Positions 1-8,356 of a stretch of DNA of 35,824 nt are shown here, one piece after another (position 1 is the stretch's first letter; every line of letters starts with the position of its first letter). The notes under the pieces are model-generated. The model ran no database searches, was not told where the DNA came from, and was given only the letters and a program-made list of their open reading frames with translations. The translations under genes were made by a program, and so were the position numbers. This DNA is from Polynucleobacter meluiroseus (lineage in GTDB: Bacteria; Pseudomonadota; Gammaproteobacteria; Burkholderiales; Burkholderiaceae), in NCBI GenBank assembly GCA_945901245.1, contig CAMDKY010000018.1, positions 1-35,824 of the forward strand. The letters are read 5' to 3'.

Positions 1-1
1 C

Positions 2-1210
2 CGCTCACTCTTGTTTCTCCGTAACGTGGGTCACTTGATGACGAACCCCGCCATTATGACTGGCGAAGGCAACGAAATCTACGAAGGCATCTTAGATGCA
101 GTCGTGACTGTGTTGATTGCCTTGCATGACATCAATCGCCCAGCGACTCAGGCTATTGGTAATACACGTAAAGGCTCTGTCTATATTGTGAAGCCAAAAA
201 TGCACAGCGCAGAAGAAGTTGCGTTTGCTTGCGAGCTCTTTGGTCAGGTGGAGAGGTTGCTGGGTTTACCAGAAAACACCGTCAAATTAGGCATCATGGA
301 TGAAGAGCGCCGGATGAGCGTCAATCTAAAAGCTGCCATTGCTGCAGCTGGTGCTCGCGTTGCTTTTATTAATACCGGATTCTTGGACCGAACTGGCGAT
401 GAAATGCATACCGGCATGCATGGCGGCGCCATGGTTCGTAAAGGTAGGATGAAGATTGCCAAATGGTTTGGGGCGTATGAGCGTCGTAATGTGTTGGCTG
501 GCTTGGATTGTGGCCTACGTGGTCGCGCACAAATTGGTAAGGGCATGTGGCCTGCCCCCGATCTCATGAAAGAAATGGTTGAGCAAAAAGCGGTCCATCC
601 TCAAGCTGGAGCCAATACCGCTTGGGTGCCATCCCCTACTGCTGCTACCTTACATGCAATGCACTATCACCAGATCGATGTGGCAAAGATCCAAGAGGAT
701 CTCGAGAAACACGATATTGCAGCGGAGTATGAAGCCTTAACCGATGATCTATTAACGGTACCCATTGCGCTTTATCCGGATTGGACGAAAGAGGAGATTC
801 GTGAGTCACTCCACAATAATTGCCAAGGTATTTTGGGTTATGTCGTTCGCTGGATTGATCAAGGTGTTGGTTGCTCTAAGGTACCTGATATTTATAACGT
901 CGGTTTAATGGAAGATCGCGCAACCTTGCGGATTTCGAGTCAGCACATCGCCAACTGGTTATTGCACAAGTACGTCAGCAAAAAAGAAGTAGAGGAATCC
1001 TTGCAACGCATGGCTTCGATTGTGGATGGTCAAAATGCCGGCGATCCCTTCTATAAGCCAATGATGCCAAACTATAAAGGGTCATATGCATTCCAAGCCG
1101 CAAGTGATCTGATCTTTAAAGGCCTTGAGCAGCCGAACGGCTATACCGAACCCTTGCTGCACGCCTATCGCTTAAAAGTGAAAGAGGATGCCAATAGCTG
1201 CGTAGCGTAG
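2..1210 (+). CDS. glcB: Malate synthase G, C-terminal part (5' end outside window)
   Basis: Malate synthase G condenses glyoxylate with acetyl-CoA to malate in the cytosolic glyoxylate pathway. The reading frame is open from base 2 ([18 protein letters not shown]), so the gene begins upstream; the TTG at 11 is internal. About 402 residues are present, against about 720-740 for the family, so roughly the N-terminal 45% is missing. Family blocks visible are [29 protein letters not shown], the [16 protein letters not shown] block, and [21 protein letters not shown]. The Asp encoded at 914-916 in that last block corresponds to the catalytic base of the E. coli enzyme (Asp631), by family knowledge. 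The gene ends 27 bp before the convergent hydroxybutyrate dehydrogenase gene. Identity is very secure; the upstream context is not visible. Confidence 0.96.
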   Translation, partial: RSLLFLRNVGHLMTNPAIMTGEGNEIYEGILDAVVTVLIALHDINRPATQAIGNTRKGSVYIVKPKMHSAEEVAFACELFGQVERLLGLPENTVKLGIMDEERRMSVNLKAAIAAAGARVAFINTGFLDRTGDEMHTGMHGGAMVRKGRMKIAKWFGAYERRNVLAGLDCGLRGRAQIGKGMWPAPDLMKEMVEQKAVHPQAGANTAWVPSPTAATLHAMHYHQIDVAKIQEDLEKHDIAAEYEALTDDLLTVPIALYPDWTKEEIRESLHNNCQGILGYVVRWIDQGVGCSKVPDIYNVGLMEDRATLRISSQHIANWLLHKYVSKKEVEESLQRMASIVDGQNAGDPFYKPMMPNYKGSYAFQAASDLIFKGLEQPNGYTEPLLHAYRLKVKEDANSCVA

Positions 1211-1237
1211 TAAGGTCTTTTGGTAAAGCTGGATCCC

Positions 1238-2014
1238 TTATTGGGCCGTCCAGCCACCATCCATATTCCAAGCGGCACCGCGCACTTCGGATGCAGCATC
1301 ACCACACAAAAATACAGCAAGGGCAGCCAGTTGCTCGGGCGAGACAAACTCACCCGAAGGTTGCTTCTCCGATACCAGTGCTAATTTAGCAGCATCATTA
1401 GAAATCCCTTCCCGCTCAGCGCGTGCATCCACTTGCTTTTGCACTAAAGGCGTTAAGACCCAGCCTGGGCAGATTGCATTGCATGTCACGCCCGTTCTGG
1501 CGGTCTCTAGCGCCACCACTTTAGTCAAACCAATAATTCCATGTTTTGCAGCGACGTAAGCTGCTTTTTGCATTGATGCGACCAGGCCATGAACCGATGC
1601 AATATTAATGATGCGCCCCCAATTGCGTTGCTTCATGCCGGGCAAGGCAAATCGGGTAGTGTGAAATGCTGAGCTGAGGTTAATGGCAATTACCGCATCC
1701 CACCGCTCCTCTGGGAAGTCTTCGACATTGGCAACATGCTGAATGCCGGCATTGTTGACCAAGATATCAATCGCGCCAAAGCGCTTTTCCGTTGCTGCAA
1801 TCATTGCCTCAATTTCGGCGGGCTTGCTCATATCAGCGCCGTGGTAATCGACCTCAACGACGCAGGCTTTCACGCTGGCGATGGCTACATCTTTCTCTCC
1901 AAATCCATTCATCATGATGTTGGCGCCCTGCTTGGCTAAAGCAACGGCCATAGCAAGGCCAATGCCGCTGGTAGATCCGGTGACAAGGGCTGTTTTTCCG
2001 CTTAAGGTGTGCAT
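1238..2014 (-). CDS. bdhA: 3-hydroxybutyrate dehydrogenase (SDR family)
   Basis: This enzyme interconverts D-3-hydroxybutyrate and acetoacetate with NAD, a step in polyhydroxybutyrate or ketone-body turnover. It is a 258-residue classical short-chain dehydrogenase: the cofactor motif TGSTSGIG is at residues 12-19, NNAG at 87-90, and the catalytic Ser140, Tyr153 and Lys157 lie in NIASVHG and YVAAKHG. The segment GIQHVANVEDFPEERW and the CPGWVLTPLV block are typical of the hydroxybutyrate dehydrogenase subgroup rather than of FabG. Length is normal. The gene lies 93 bp downstream of the co-directional YqaA-like gene and converges on glcB. Substrate assignment rests on subgroup motifs; a related 3-hydroxyacid is the main alternative. 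Confidence 0.9.
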   Translation of the reverse strand: MHTLSGKTALVTGSTSGIGLAMAVALAKQGANIMMNGFGEKDVAIASVKACVVEVDYHGADMSKPAEIEAMIAATEKRFGAIDILVNNAGIQHVANVEDFPEERWDAVIAINLSSAFHTTRFALPGMKQRNWGRIINIASVHGLVASMQKAAYVAAKHGIIGLTKVVALETARTGVTCNAICPGWVLTPLVQKQVDARAEREGISNDAAKLALVSEKQPSGEFVSPEQLAALAVFLCGDAASEVRGAAWNMDGGWTAQ

Positions 2015-2107
2015 AGCAAAAGTTCCAAATGAATTGAGGTGCTGCCGAATTTAATCAGCGTTGTTCAATTGAAATGATATCTGAATGAATTGACTAAACC
2101 GCCAGGC

Positions 2108-2677
2108 TCAGGTGCCAAAACCCAAAAAGCGACCAATCGAATGCCAAAAGCTACTCGGAATACTAATTAATATCAATGTAAAGGTGACGTAGCGTAAAAA
2201 CTTACCAATTGCCATGTAAATTAAGCAGGCCTTCCACGGCATCCGTAGCCAACCTGCTAAGGCGCATAGCGGATCTCCAATACCCGGTAACCAAGAAAGC
2301 AATAGCATCTTGGGGCCTAGGCTAACGAGCCAGCGCTGCATTCGGCCGCTAGTTGCCCCCTGATACGCTTCAAAGGCATTCCGAGCGCCTAGGCCCAGAA
2401 GCCAGTTCACCATGCCACCAATCGTATTACCGACCGTTGCAATCCCGATTGCCGGCCAGAGCATAGTGGGGTTGACGCTGACGTAAGCAAATAGAACCGG
2501 TTCAGAGCCCATGGGCAATAAGGTTGCCGAAATTAGGGCGACTAAAAATACCGCAGGCAATCCCACGGCCGGCATCCCAAACCAATCTAAAAACGCAATA
2601 AAGTAATGCTCCAATGCGCAGTGCCCTTTAGTAAAAAATCCATTGCAATCGCCCAGCATAAATCCAACATGGATCAT
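2108..2677 (-). CDS. YqaA/DedA-family (SNARE-associated) inner-membrane protein
   Basis: This is a small polytopic membrane protein of 189 residues or fewer in the YqaA branch of the DedA/VTT family, whose members are linked to lipid transport and membrane homeostasis. The core reads LVALISATLLPMGSEPVLFAY (about residues 45-65), followed by GNTIGGMVNWLLG and, near the C-terminus, LLLSWLPGIGDPLCALAGWLRM, all characteristic blocks. The start is uncertain. The ATG at 2677 has a modest AAGAG upstream but gives an N-terminus rich in Cys and Gly that does not look like the family. A TTG at 2614, preceded by AAAGGG, would start just before the conserved part. The gene is divergent from the acyl-CoA dehydrogenase and upstream of bdhA on the same strand. 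No precise function can be given. Confidence 0.82.
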   Translation of the reverse strand: MIHVGFMLGDCNGFFTKGHCALEHYFIAFLDWFGMPAVGLPAVFLVALISATLLPMGSEPVLFAYVSVNPTMLWPAIGIATVGNTIGGMVNWLLGLGARNAFEAYQGATSGRMQRWLVSLGPKMLLLSWLPGIGDPLCALAGWLRMPWKACLIYMAIGKFLRYVTFTLILISIPSSFWHSIGRFLGFGT

Positions 2678-2792
2678 GCATCTCTTCAGAATGGCAAACC
2701 GAGTCCCTATTTTCCAAGATTTCGGATTTTTGCTTAAACTAGGGGTCTATTGTGCCTTGTACATGCCATGCTTTTTATCCCGAAGGATCTAA

Positions 2793-3962
2793 ATGAATCA
2801 CCCTATTCCAGCCCCCGATCAATACCAAGATATTCGGGATGCTTTGCGTGACCTCTGCGGCCAATTTGATTCCAGCTATTGGCAAAAAGTGGATCATGCG
2901 CGCGGCTACCCTGAGGCATTTGTCGATGCGGTCACCAAAGCAGGATGGCTTGCCGCATTAATTCCAGAAGAATATGGTGGCTCTGGGCTAGGGCTAGCCG
3001 AAGCGTCGGTCATCATGGAAGAGATTAACTTTTCTGGCGGTAACTCGGGTGCCTGCCACGGTCAGATGTACAACATGGGTACCTTGCTGCGTCACGGCTC
3101 GGATGCCCAAAAGAAACTCTACCTTCCCAAGATTGCCAGCGGCGAACTGCGCCTCCAGAGCATGGCCGTAACCGAACCCACCACTGGAACCGATACCACC
3201 AAACTCAAAACGACTGCCGTTAAAAAAGGGGATCGCTACGTCATTAATGGTCAGAAAGTTTGGATCTCGCGCATACAGCACTCTGACTTAATGATCTTGT
3301 TGGCTCGCACCACCCCACTCAGTGAAGTGAAGCGCAAATCTGAGGGCATGTCGATTTTTATCGTGAACTTAGCTGATGCGATTGGCAAGGGTATGGAAGT
3401 ACGCCCGATTGAAAACATGGTGAATCATGAAACCAATGAGGTCTTTTTTGATAATTTGGAAATCCCGGCCGAAAATCTGATTGGCGAGGAAGGCCGTGGT
3501 TTTAAATACATCCTCGATGGTTTAAACGCGGAGCGCGTATTGATTGCAGCAGAGTGCATTGGCGATGCCTACTGGTTCATTGATCGTGCGCGGCGTTACG
3601 CCAATGAGCGGGTAGTATTTGACCAGCCGATTGGCAAGAACCAAGGGATTCAGTTTCCGATTGCAGACAGCTATATGGAAACCGAAGCGGCCAACTTAAT
3701 GCGCTTTAAGGCCTGTGATTTGTTCGATCGCCACCAGCCATGTGGTCCAGAATCGAATATGTCAAAATACCTCGCAGCCAAAGCATCTTGGGAAGCAGCC
3801 AACGTCTGCTTACAAACCCATGGCGGTTTTGGCTTTGCCTGTGAATACGATGTGGAGCGTAAGTTTCGTGAAACCCGCCTGTATCAAGTGGCTCCGATCT
3901 CGACGAACTTAATTTATTCCTATATTGCCGAACACGTACTTGGCCTTCCCCGGTCTTTTTAA
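2793..3962 (+). CDS. Acyl-CoA dehydrogenase family protein (atypical active site)
   Basis: This is a predicted FAD flavoenzyme of 389 residues that would introduce an alpha,beta double bond into an acyl-CoA and pass electrons to ETF. The full three-domain fold is recognisable: an N-terminal helical domain with LIPEEYGGSGLGLAEASVIMEE, the FAD-binding beta domain with MAVTEPTTGTDTTKLKTTA and KVWIS, and the C-terminal helical domain with NERVVFDQPIGKNQGIQFPIAD. The C-terminus reads LYQVAPISTNL where most family members have YEGT; Pro368 falls on the usual catalytic Glu, so the base must be elsewhere (Glu247 and Glu254 are candidates). Start ATG has AAGGA 5 bp upstream. The CoA-transferase follows after 1 bp, so the pair probably activates and oxidises one organic acid of unknown identity. 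Confidence 0.9.
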   Translation: MNHPIPAPDQYQDIRDALRDLCGQFDSSYWQKVDHARGYPEAFVDAVTKAGWLAALIPEEYGGSGLGLAEASVIMEEINFSGGNSGACHGQMYNMGTLLRHGSDAQKKLYLPKIASGELRLQSMAVTEPTTGTDTTKLKTTAVKKGDRYVINGQKVWISRIQHSDLMILLARTTPLSEVKRKSEGMSIFIVNLADAIGKGMEVRPIENMVNHETNEVFFDNLEIPAENLIGEEGRGFKYILDGLNAERVLIAAECIGDAYWFIDRARRYANERVVFDQPIGKNQGIQFPIADSYMETEAANLMRFKACDLFDRHQPCGPESNMSKYLAAKASWEAANVCLQTHGGFGFACEYDVERKFRETRLYQVAPISTNLIYSYIAEHVLGLPRSF

Positions 3963-3963
3963 T

Positions 3964-5160
3964 ATGAGTAGCAAGCATGCCGTACGGCCACTGGATGGCA
4001 TCACCGTTGTCTCACTAGAACATGCCATTGCCGCCCCTTTTTGTACCCGCCAACTGGCGGACTTGGGCGCACGCGTGATTAAAGTCGAGCGTCCTGGTGC
4101 GGGCGATTTTGCTAGGGCCTATGACGAACGCGTTTCTGGTCTGGCCTCGCACTTTGTTTGGGTGAACCGCTCTAAAGAAAGCTTGACGCTGGACTTAAAG
4201 CAAGCAGAAGCACTAAGTGCCCTAAAGACCTTGCTTAAAACAGCCGATGTATTAGTGCAAAACTTAGCGCCTGGCGCAGCTGCCCGCATGGGGCTGTCTA
4301 CAAGGGAACTACACCTTACCAATCCCAAACTAATTGTGTGTGACATTTCTGGCTATGGCAACGATGGACCTTATCGCGATAAGAAGGCTTATGACTTATT
4401 GATTCAGAGTGAGGCAGGCTTCTTATCGGTTACAGGTACGCCGGATAATCCCAGCAAAGCGGGTAACTCAATAGCCGATATAGCGGCTGGTATGTATGCC
4501 TACAGTAATATCCTGGCAGCCCTACTTCAACGTCAGAAGACGGGGCTTGGCTGCAGCATCGATGTATCGATGCTGGAATCCCTAGGTGAGTGGATGAGTT
4601 ACCCAATGTACTACGCCTATCAGGATGCCAGCCCACCCCAGCGAAACGGCGCAGCACATGCCACTATTTACCCCTACGGTCCATTTAAAGCAGGTGATGG
4701 TGCTACGGTCATGCTGGGCTTGCAGAATGAGCGCGAGTGGCTGGCCTTTTGCGAAATCGTTTTAGATAGTCCAGCATTGGCAAATGATGCTCGTTTTGAT
4801 AAAAACAGTCAGCGCCATGAAAACCGTGTTGCTTTAGCCGAACTGATTGATACCTGTTTTAGCAAATTGACGTGTGACCAGGTCATCGCCAAGCTCGATC
4901 AGGCGCAGATTGCCAATGCCCGCCTAAACGATATGCATGGGGTGTGGAATCACCCGCAATTAGCAGCGCGTGAGCGCTGGGTATCGGTGGCCTCACCAGC
5001 AGGTCCAATCCCTGCTTTGTTGCCACCGGGCGCAAATGATCAATTTGATTACCGCATGGATCCCATTCCTGCCGTCGGAGAGCATACCGAAACCATCCTC
5101 GCGGAAATTGGTCTAAATGCAGCACAAATTGCTGCAATGAGGAGCAGTAAGGCGATTTAG
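3964..5160 (+). CDS. CaiB/BaiF (class III) CoA-transferase family protein
   Basis: Class III CoA-transferases move CoA between carboxylic acids through an enzyme-bound Asp anhydride. The chosen start (ATG 3964, 398 residues) lies 1 bp after the dehydrogenase stop and begins just before the conserved PLDGITVVSLEHAIAAPFCTRQLADLGARVIKVERP block; an in-frame ATG at 3925 would only add residues overlapping the upstream gene. Further signatures are NLAPGAAARMGLS, ISGYGNDGPYRDKKAYDLL, and SIADIAAGMYAYSNILAALL, in which Asp172 is the expected catalytic aspartate. Length is normal. The 3' end overlaps the stop of the convergent cls gene by 4 bp. The physiological acid is unknown; co-translation with the acyl-CoA dehydrogenase suggests a shared substrate pathway. 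Confidence 0.9.
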   Translation: MSSKHAVRPLDGITVVSLEHAIAAPFCTRQLADLGARVIKVERPGAGDFARAYDERVSGLASHFVWVNRSKESLTLDLKQAEALSALKTLLKTADVLVQNLAPGAAARMGLSTRELHLTNPKLIVCDISGYGNDGPYRDKKAYDLLIQSEAGFLSVTGTPDNPSKAGNSIADIAAGMYAYSNILAALLQRQKTGLGCSIDVSMLESLGEWMSYPMYYAYQDASPPQRNGAAHATIYPYGPFKAGDGATVMLGLQNEREWLAFCEIVLDSPALANDARFDKNSQRHENRVALAELIDTCFSKLTCDQVIAKLDQAQIANARLNDMHGVWNHPQLAARERWVSVASPAGPIPALLPPGANDQFDYRMDPIPAVGEHTETILAEIGLNAAQIAAMRSSKAI

Positions 5161-6632
5161 AGTAAGGGCGAAGTGAGGTGTGCCAGGTTCTCCAGTAAAA
5201 GGCGCCAGCGCGGCCGCTTTGCCCATTTTTTGGCGTCCACCATGTCTGCCTTGTGGAGGTAGCTGTGGATCAACTTTTCCAAATGGGCACAAAAAATCGC
5301 ATCGTACACAATTAAGCTGATTTCAAAATTGAGTCGTAGGCTACGCTGATCAAAATTAACCGATCCAAAGATCGCAATCCGGCGATCGATTAAGAGGCTC
5401 TTGGTGTGTAAAAGGCCGCCATGGAATTCAGCGATGTGGATACCTGCTGCTAGCATGTCCGCATAGAAACTACGGCTGCTCCAGGCTACTAAAGTAGAGT
5501 CGTTGCGCTTAGGCACAATCAAGGTCACCTTCACACCGCGATGCGAGGCTGCCATGAGGGCCTGTAGTAGCCCATCGTCTGGACCAAAATAAGGGGTGGT
5601 AATCACCAACTCCTCACGCGCATCCATGATCGCCGAGAGCAGAACCTGGTACAGAATATCGTCGCGATAAACCGGGCCAGAAGAAAATTCTTGGGCCAAG
5701 GTAGTGCCGTCGACCAGTGCAGGAGTGAGGTGATGGCCTTTAAAACTCGAAATGGCCGGATTATCCACGCTCCAATCAAACAAAAAAGTCAGCTCGAATT
5801 GTGCTGTAGCCGGGCCTTCAATGCGTACCATCGCATCAACCCACTCCCCGACCCCTGAGTCTTGCTTAAAAGTCCGCGGATCAACTAAATTCATGCTGCC
5901 AGTCCACACCACGGAGCCATCAATCACAAAAATCTTTCGGTGCAGGCGCAAATCGGCACGGCGGAACTGAAACCGCCCTAGCTGAATTGGCAAGGCTTCG
6001 GTAACTGCAATGCCCGCTTCTTTAAAACGGGCGGGCCAAGCCGATTTAAACCAGGCTTTACTACCCAAAGAATCCAATAAAACACGGCAGGCTACGCCTC
6101 GCTTTGCGGCCCGTATCAGTGCTTCGCCAACGGCATCCGCATCACCGCCTAAGGCCCAAATGTAAAACTCCATGTGCAGGCTTACTTTGGCTCGATCGAT
6201 TTCCGCTACAAAGGTTTGCAAAATACTCAAAGACTCGGTAAATAACTCGATTCGGTTACCGGCAGTAACAGGAGAACCGTTTTGGGATTCTGCTAGTAAG
6301 CTGAGCGCATTGGCTTCGCTTGGTAGCAAGGCGCGATCGGCAGCATAGTGGTGGCGCATGGTTTCGCGTAACTTGGCGTGTTCGCGCTCCATTCGTACGA
6401 TCTTCTTAGTCAGGGTACGACCCACGGGTCGTTCGCCAAATAGGACATACAAAACAATGCCTACGGCAGGTAACATCACCACAACCAAAAACCAGGCAAA
6501 CGAGACGCTGACAGGTCGCCTGTACCATATCAATCGCAGCGCAAACAGAATGACTAAAACGGCATGTGCTAATGCAAACCAAGGAAAGGATAGATCCGCT
6601 TGGCGACCAATAAGGATGTCAATCAAGTTCAT
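5157..6632 (-). CDS. cls: Cardiolipin synthase (phospholipase D family)
   Basis: This membrane enzyme condenses phosphatidylglycerol, or PG with PE, to cardiolipin. The 491-residue protein has two N-terminal membrane helices (about residues 17-36 and 44-66), then two PLD domains with complete HKD motifs: H231/K233/D238 in LHRKIFVIDGS and H409/K411/D416 in LHTKSLLIDRR. Each is followed by a GS-N segment (GSMN, GSVNFDQRS). Length and the N-terminal helices resemble ClsA. It is the downstream partner of a YbhP-like gene with a 4-bp overlap (6629-6632), which recalls the ybhP-clsB pair of E. coli, so its organisation mixes ClsA topology with ClsB context. Its stop codon overlaps that of the convergent CoA-transferase gene. 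Confidence 0.92.
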   Translation of the reverse strand: MNLIDILIGRQADLSFPWFALAHAVLVILFALRLIWYRRPVSVSFAWFLVVVMLPAVGIVLYVLFGERPVGRTLTKKIVRMEREHAKLRETMRHHYAADRALLPSEANALSLLAESQNGSPVTAGNRIELFTESLSILQTFVAEIDRAKVSLHMEFYIWALGGDADAVGEALIRAAKRGVACRVLLDSLGSKAWFKSAWPARFKEAGIAVTEALPIQLGRFQFRRADLRLHRKIFVIDGSVVWTGSMNLVDPRTFKQDSGVGEWVDAMVRIEGPATAQFELTFLFDWSVDNPAISSFKGHHLTPALVDGTTLAQEFSSGPVYRDDILYQVLLSAIMDAREELVITTPYFGPDDGLLQALMAASHRGVKVTLIVPKRNDSTLVAWSSRSFYADMLAAGIHIAEFHGGLLHTKSLLIDRRIAIFGSVNFDQRSLRLNFEISLIVYDAIFCAHLEKLIHSYLHKADMVDAKKWAKRPRWRLLLENLAHLTSPLL

Positions 6633-7393
6633 AAAAGTTCCAATTCAGCGGCAATACCAAGGTGATCCGATAGCCTAAACCATTCCTCAAGTAAATCGGC
6701 AGAATGGATATGTAAGCCGCGGACATAAATACGATCCATCGGCAACATCGGTCTAATACTGGGAAAGGTTTTAGCAGGAGAGCCCGTCAAGACCTCAAAA
6801 ACCTCTGCAAACCCGGCATCCAACATTGGGGCGCTAACGCGATTGCGCCAATCATTAAAGTCTCCCGCCACAATACTAGGGCCGCCCTGCGTTAAGTTAT
6901 TGATGTAAGAAATAATCTCCCTTAACTGGCGCTCCCGACCGCGCTCAAATAAAGCCAAATGAACGCAAAAGCAATGAATCGGAACTGTACCACCAGGTAA
7001 CTGAATGGAGCTATGCAATAAACCGCGGCGCTCAAATCGGTATGCTGAAATATCGTAATTAGAGCCCTTGTGTAAAGGGTGCTGAGAAAAAATAGCGTTG
7101 CCATGATGGCCTTGGCGATACTCTACGTTTTTGCCGTAGTGCCAGTCATGCCAAAAACCCTCCGCTAAAAAATGGCTGAGCTCATTATCGGGCCATTGCC
7201 CAAAGCGCTTAACCCGGCCGCGATGCTCTTGTTGAAATTCTTGGATGAAAATAAGGTCTGGGTTTTGCGAGCGCATCTGCTGTTTTAAACGGTACACCGT
7301 CGAATGGGTATGCATGGCTGAAACGCCTTTATGCATATTGAGGGTGACAACACGCACCCTATTTTTTTTCTGGGTGGGACTAATTGGCTGCAC
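6629..7393 (-). CDS. Endonuclease/exonuclease/phosphatase-fold protein, YbhP-like
   Basis: This 254-residue protein has the Mg-dependent EEP (DNase I-like) phosphoesterase fold. Metal and catalytic motifs are in order: TLNMHKG near residue 20, the metal-ligand Glu in DLIFIQEFQ near 50, a catalytic His within the FCVHLALFERGR segment, GDFNDWRNR in the middle, and the terminal SDHLGIAAEL with the catalytic Asp-His pair. There is no obvious signal peptide. The gene overlaps cls by 4 bp and the upstream Bfd-like gene by 14 bp, so all three are probably co-transcribed. E. coli YbhP has the same neighbour type, which points to a phospholipid-related phosphodiester as substrate rather than DNA; this is inference from context only. 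Confidence 0.85.
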   Translation of the reverse strand: MQPISPTQKKNRVRVVTLNMHKGVSAMHTHSTVYRLKQQMRSQNPDLIFIQEFQQEHRGRVKRFGQWPDNELSHFLAEGFWHDWHYGKNVEYRQGHHGNAIFSQHPLHKGSNYDISAYRFERRGLLHSSIQLPGGTVPIHCFCVHLALFERGRERQLREIISYINNLTQGGPSIVAGDFNDWRNRVSAPMLDAGFAEVFEVLTGSPAKTFPSIRPMLPMDRIYVRGLHIHSADLLEEWFRLSDHLGIAAELELL

Positions 7394-7574
7394 TTTGACG
7401 GCGCACTTTGGCGTAATAAATCTCTAACTCCACTGATTCTTGGCATTGCATGCATTTATTACAGATCGACGCCTGCTCTCGCAAGTCCTCGATTGAATTG
7501 ATGGGGTGCGTATCCAGATACTCCCGCAAATCCAAGTCCACTATGCCATTGCAAACGCAAACTACCTCTGCCAT
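7380..7574 (-). CDS. Bfd-like [2Fe-2S]-binding mini-protein
   Basis: This is a 64-residue soluble protein with the BFD-like cysteine arrangement: CVCNG at residues 6-10 (C6, C8) and CNKCMQC at 38-44 (C38, C41, with an extra C44). In the family four of these cysteines bind a [2Fe-2S] cluster, and Bfd proper delivers electrons to bacterioferritin for iron release. The length matches bacterioferritin-associated ferredoxins. No bacterioferritin gene lies nearby, so the partner is unknown. The 3' end overlaps the YbhP-like gene by 14 bp, implying translational coupling. It is divergent from tupB across an 86-bp gap. It could be a general BFD-domain electron carrier instead of true Bfd. Confidence 0.82.
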   Translation of the reverse strand: MAEVVCVCNGIVDLDLREYLDTHPINSIEDLREQASICNKCMQCQESVELEIYYAKVRRQSAAN

Positions 7575-7635
7575 CGCCTTCCCTAACCTTACTCTTAATC
7601 GCTACCAGCCTAATCTGTCCATTGTGCCACTGCCA

Positions 7636-7652
7636 CTAGCCCGTCTTGCTAG
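7636..7652 (+). other. Short inverted repeat upstream of tupB
   Basis: CTAGC at 7636-7640 and GCTAG at 7648-7652 form a 5-bp stem with a 7-nt loop, ending 8 bases before the ATG at 7661. It could hinder translation initiation or serve as part of an operator, but arms of this length arise by chance. The rest of the 86-bp divergent gap shows no clear promoter. Confidence 0.2.
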
Positions 7653-7660
7653 AATTAGGT

Positions 7661-8356
7661 ATGCTGATTGCCTTTCAAGATGCCCTGACCTTAGTGTCCC
7701 AGCTGGACCGAGCCGTGATTGGCATTGTGATGGTGTCGCTGCAAGTCAGCTTTACAGCACTTATATTGGGAACCTTGGTTGGCCTACCTTTGGGTGCCTG
7801 GCTTGCCACCGAGCAATTTCGGGGGAAACGAGCCTTAATTATTATCCTCAATACCTTAATGGGCGTACCCACCGTGATTATTGGCGTGCTGGTGTATTTG
7901 ATGCTATCGCGCAGCGGGCCATTGGGCGATTTGGGTTGGCTATTTACTGTTAAAGGCATGGTGGTAGCGCAGTTTTTACTCACCACACCACTGGTCGCAG
8001 CACTTAGCCGGCAGGTCTTAGAGGATGCCTGGCTGATTCACCGAGAAACTTTCTTATCGCTGCGCTTTAGCCGCTTGCGTTACATCAAGTGGTTGATGTG
8101 GGATTGCCGTTTCTCGCTTACGATTGCCGTATTAGCCGGTTTGGCTCGAGCCATTTCTGAGGTGGGCGCCGTCATGATTGTTGGCGGTAATATCGATAAT
8201 GCGACTCGCACCATGACAACCGCGATTGCGCTAGAGACCAGCAAAGGCGACTTACCGCTAGCGCTAGCATTGGGTATCGTGCTGCTAGCCATTGTCTTGA
8301 TAGCCAATTTACTCACCTTTGCCGTGCGCTCGATTGCGGAGCGACGTTATGGTTAA
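7661..8356 (+). CDS. tupB: ABC transporter permease, tungstate type (TupB-like)
   Basis: This is the membrane subunit of a probable tungstate importer. The 231-residue protein starts at ATG 7661; an upstream in-frame TTG at 7646 is possible but lies inside a small inverted repeat. Five or six hydrophobic segments are visible, with the COG4662/TupB-type blocks LVGLPLGAWLA, LMGVPTVIIGVLVYLMLSRSGPLG, QFLLTTPLVAALSR and the cytoplasmic ATPase-contact loop ARAISEVGAVMIVGGNI. The ATPase gene overlaps it by 8 bp. No TupA-like periplasmic binding protein is in the window. The convergent formate dehydrogenase operon encodes a Mo/W-pterin enzyme, which fits a role in supplying tungstate or molybdate; specificity cannot be read from the permease alone. 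Confidence 0.85.
   Translation: MLIAFQDALTLVSQLDRAVIGIVMVSLQVSFTALILGTLVGLPLGAWLATEQFRGKRALIIILNTLMGVPTVIIGVLVYLMLSRSGPLGDLGWLFTVKGMVVAQFLLTTPLVAALSRQVLEDAWLIHRETFLSLRFSRLRYIKWLMWDCRFSLTIAVLAGLARAISEVGAVMIVGGNIDNATRTMTTAIALETSKGDLPLALALGIVLLAIVLIANLLTFAVRSIAERRYG

Noticed and set aside
5193..5240. GC-rich imperfect hairpin followed by a T run downstream of the CoA-transferase gene
   Set aside because: The stem has two central mismatches and the T run is several bases away; it also encodes the conserved C-terminus of Cls, so it is not strong enough to call.
7450..7953. A 167-codon plus-strand frame overlapping the Bfd-like gene and the tupB start
   Set aside because: It overlaps two genes with clear family motifs in other frames, and its own product shows no domain.
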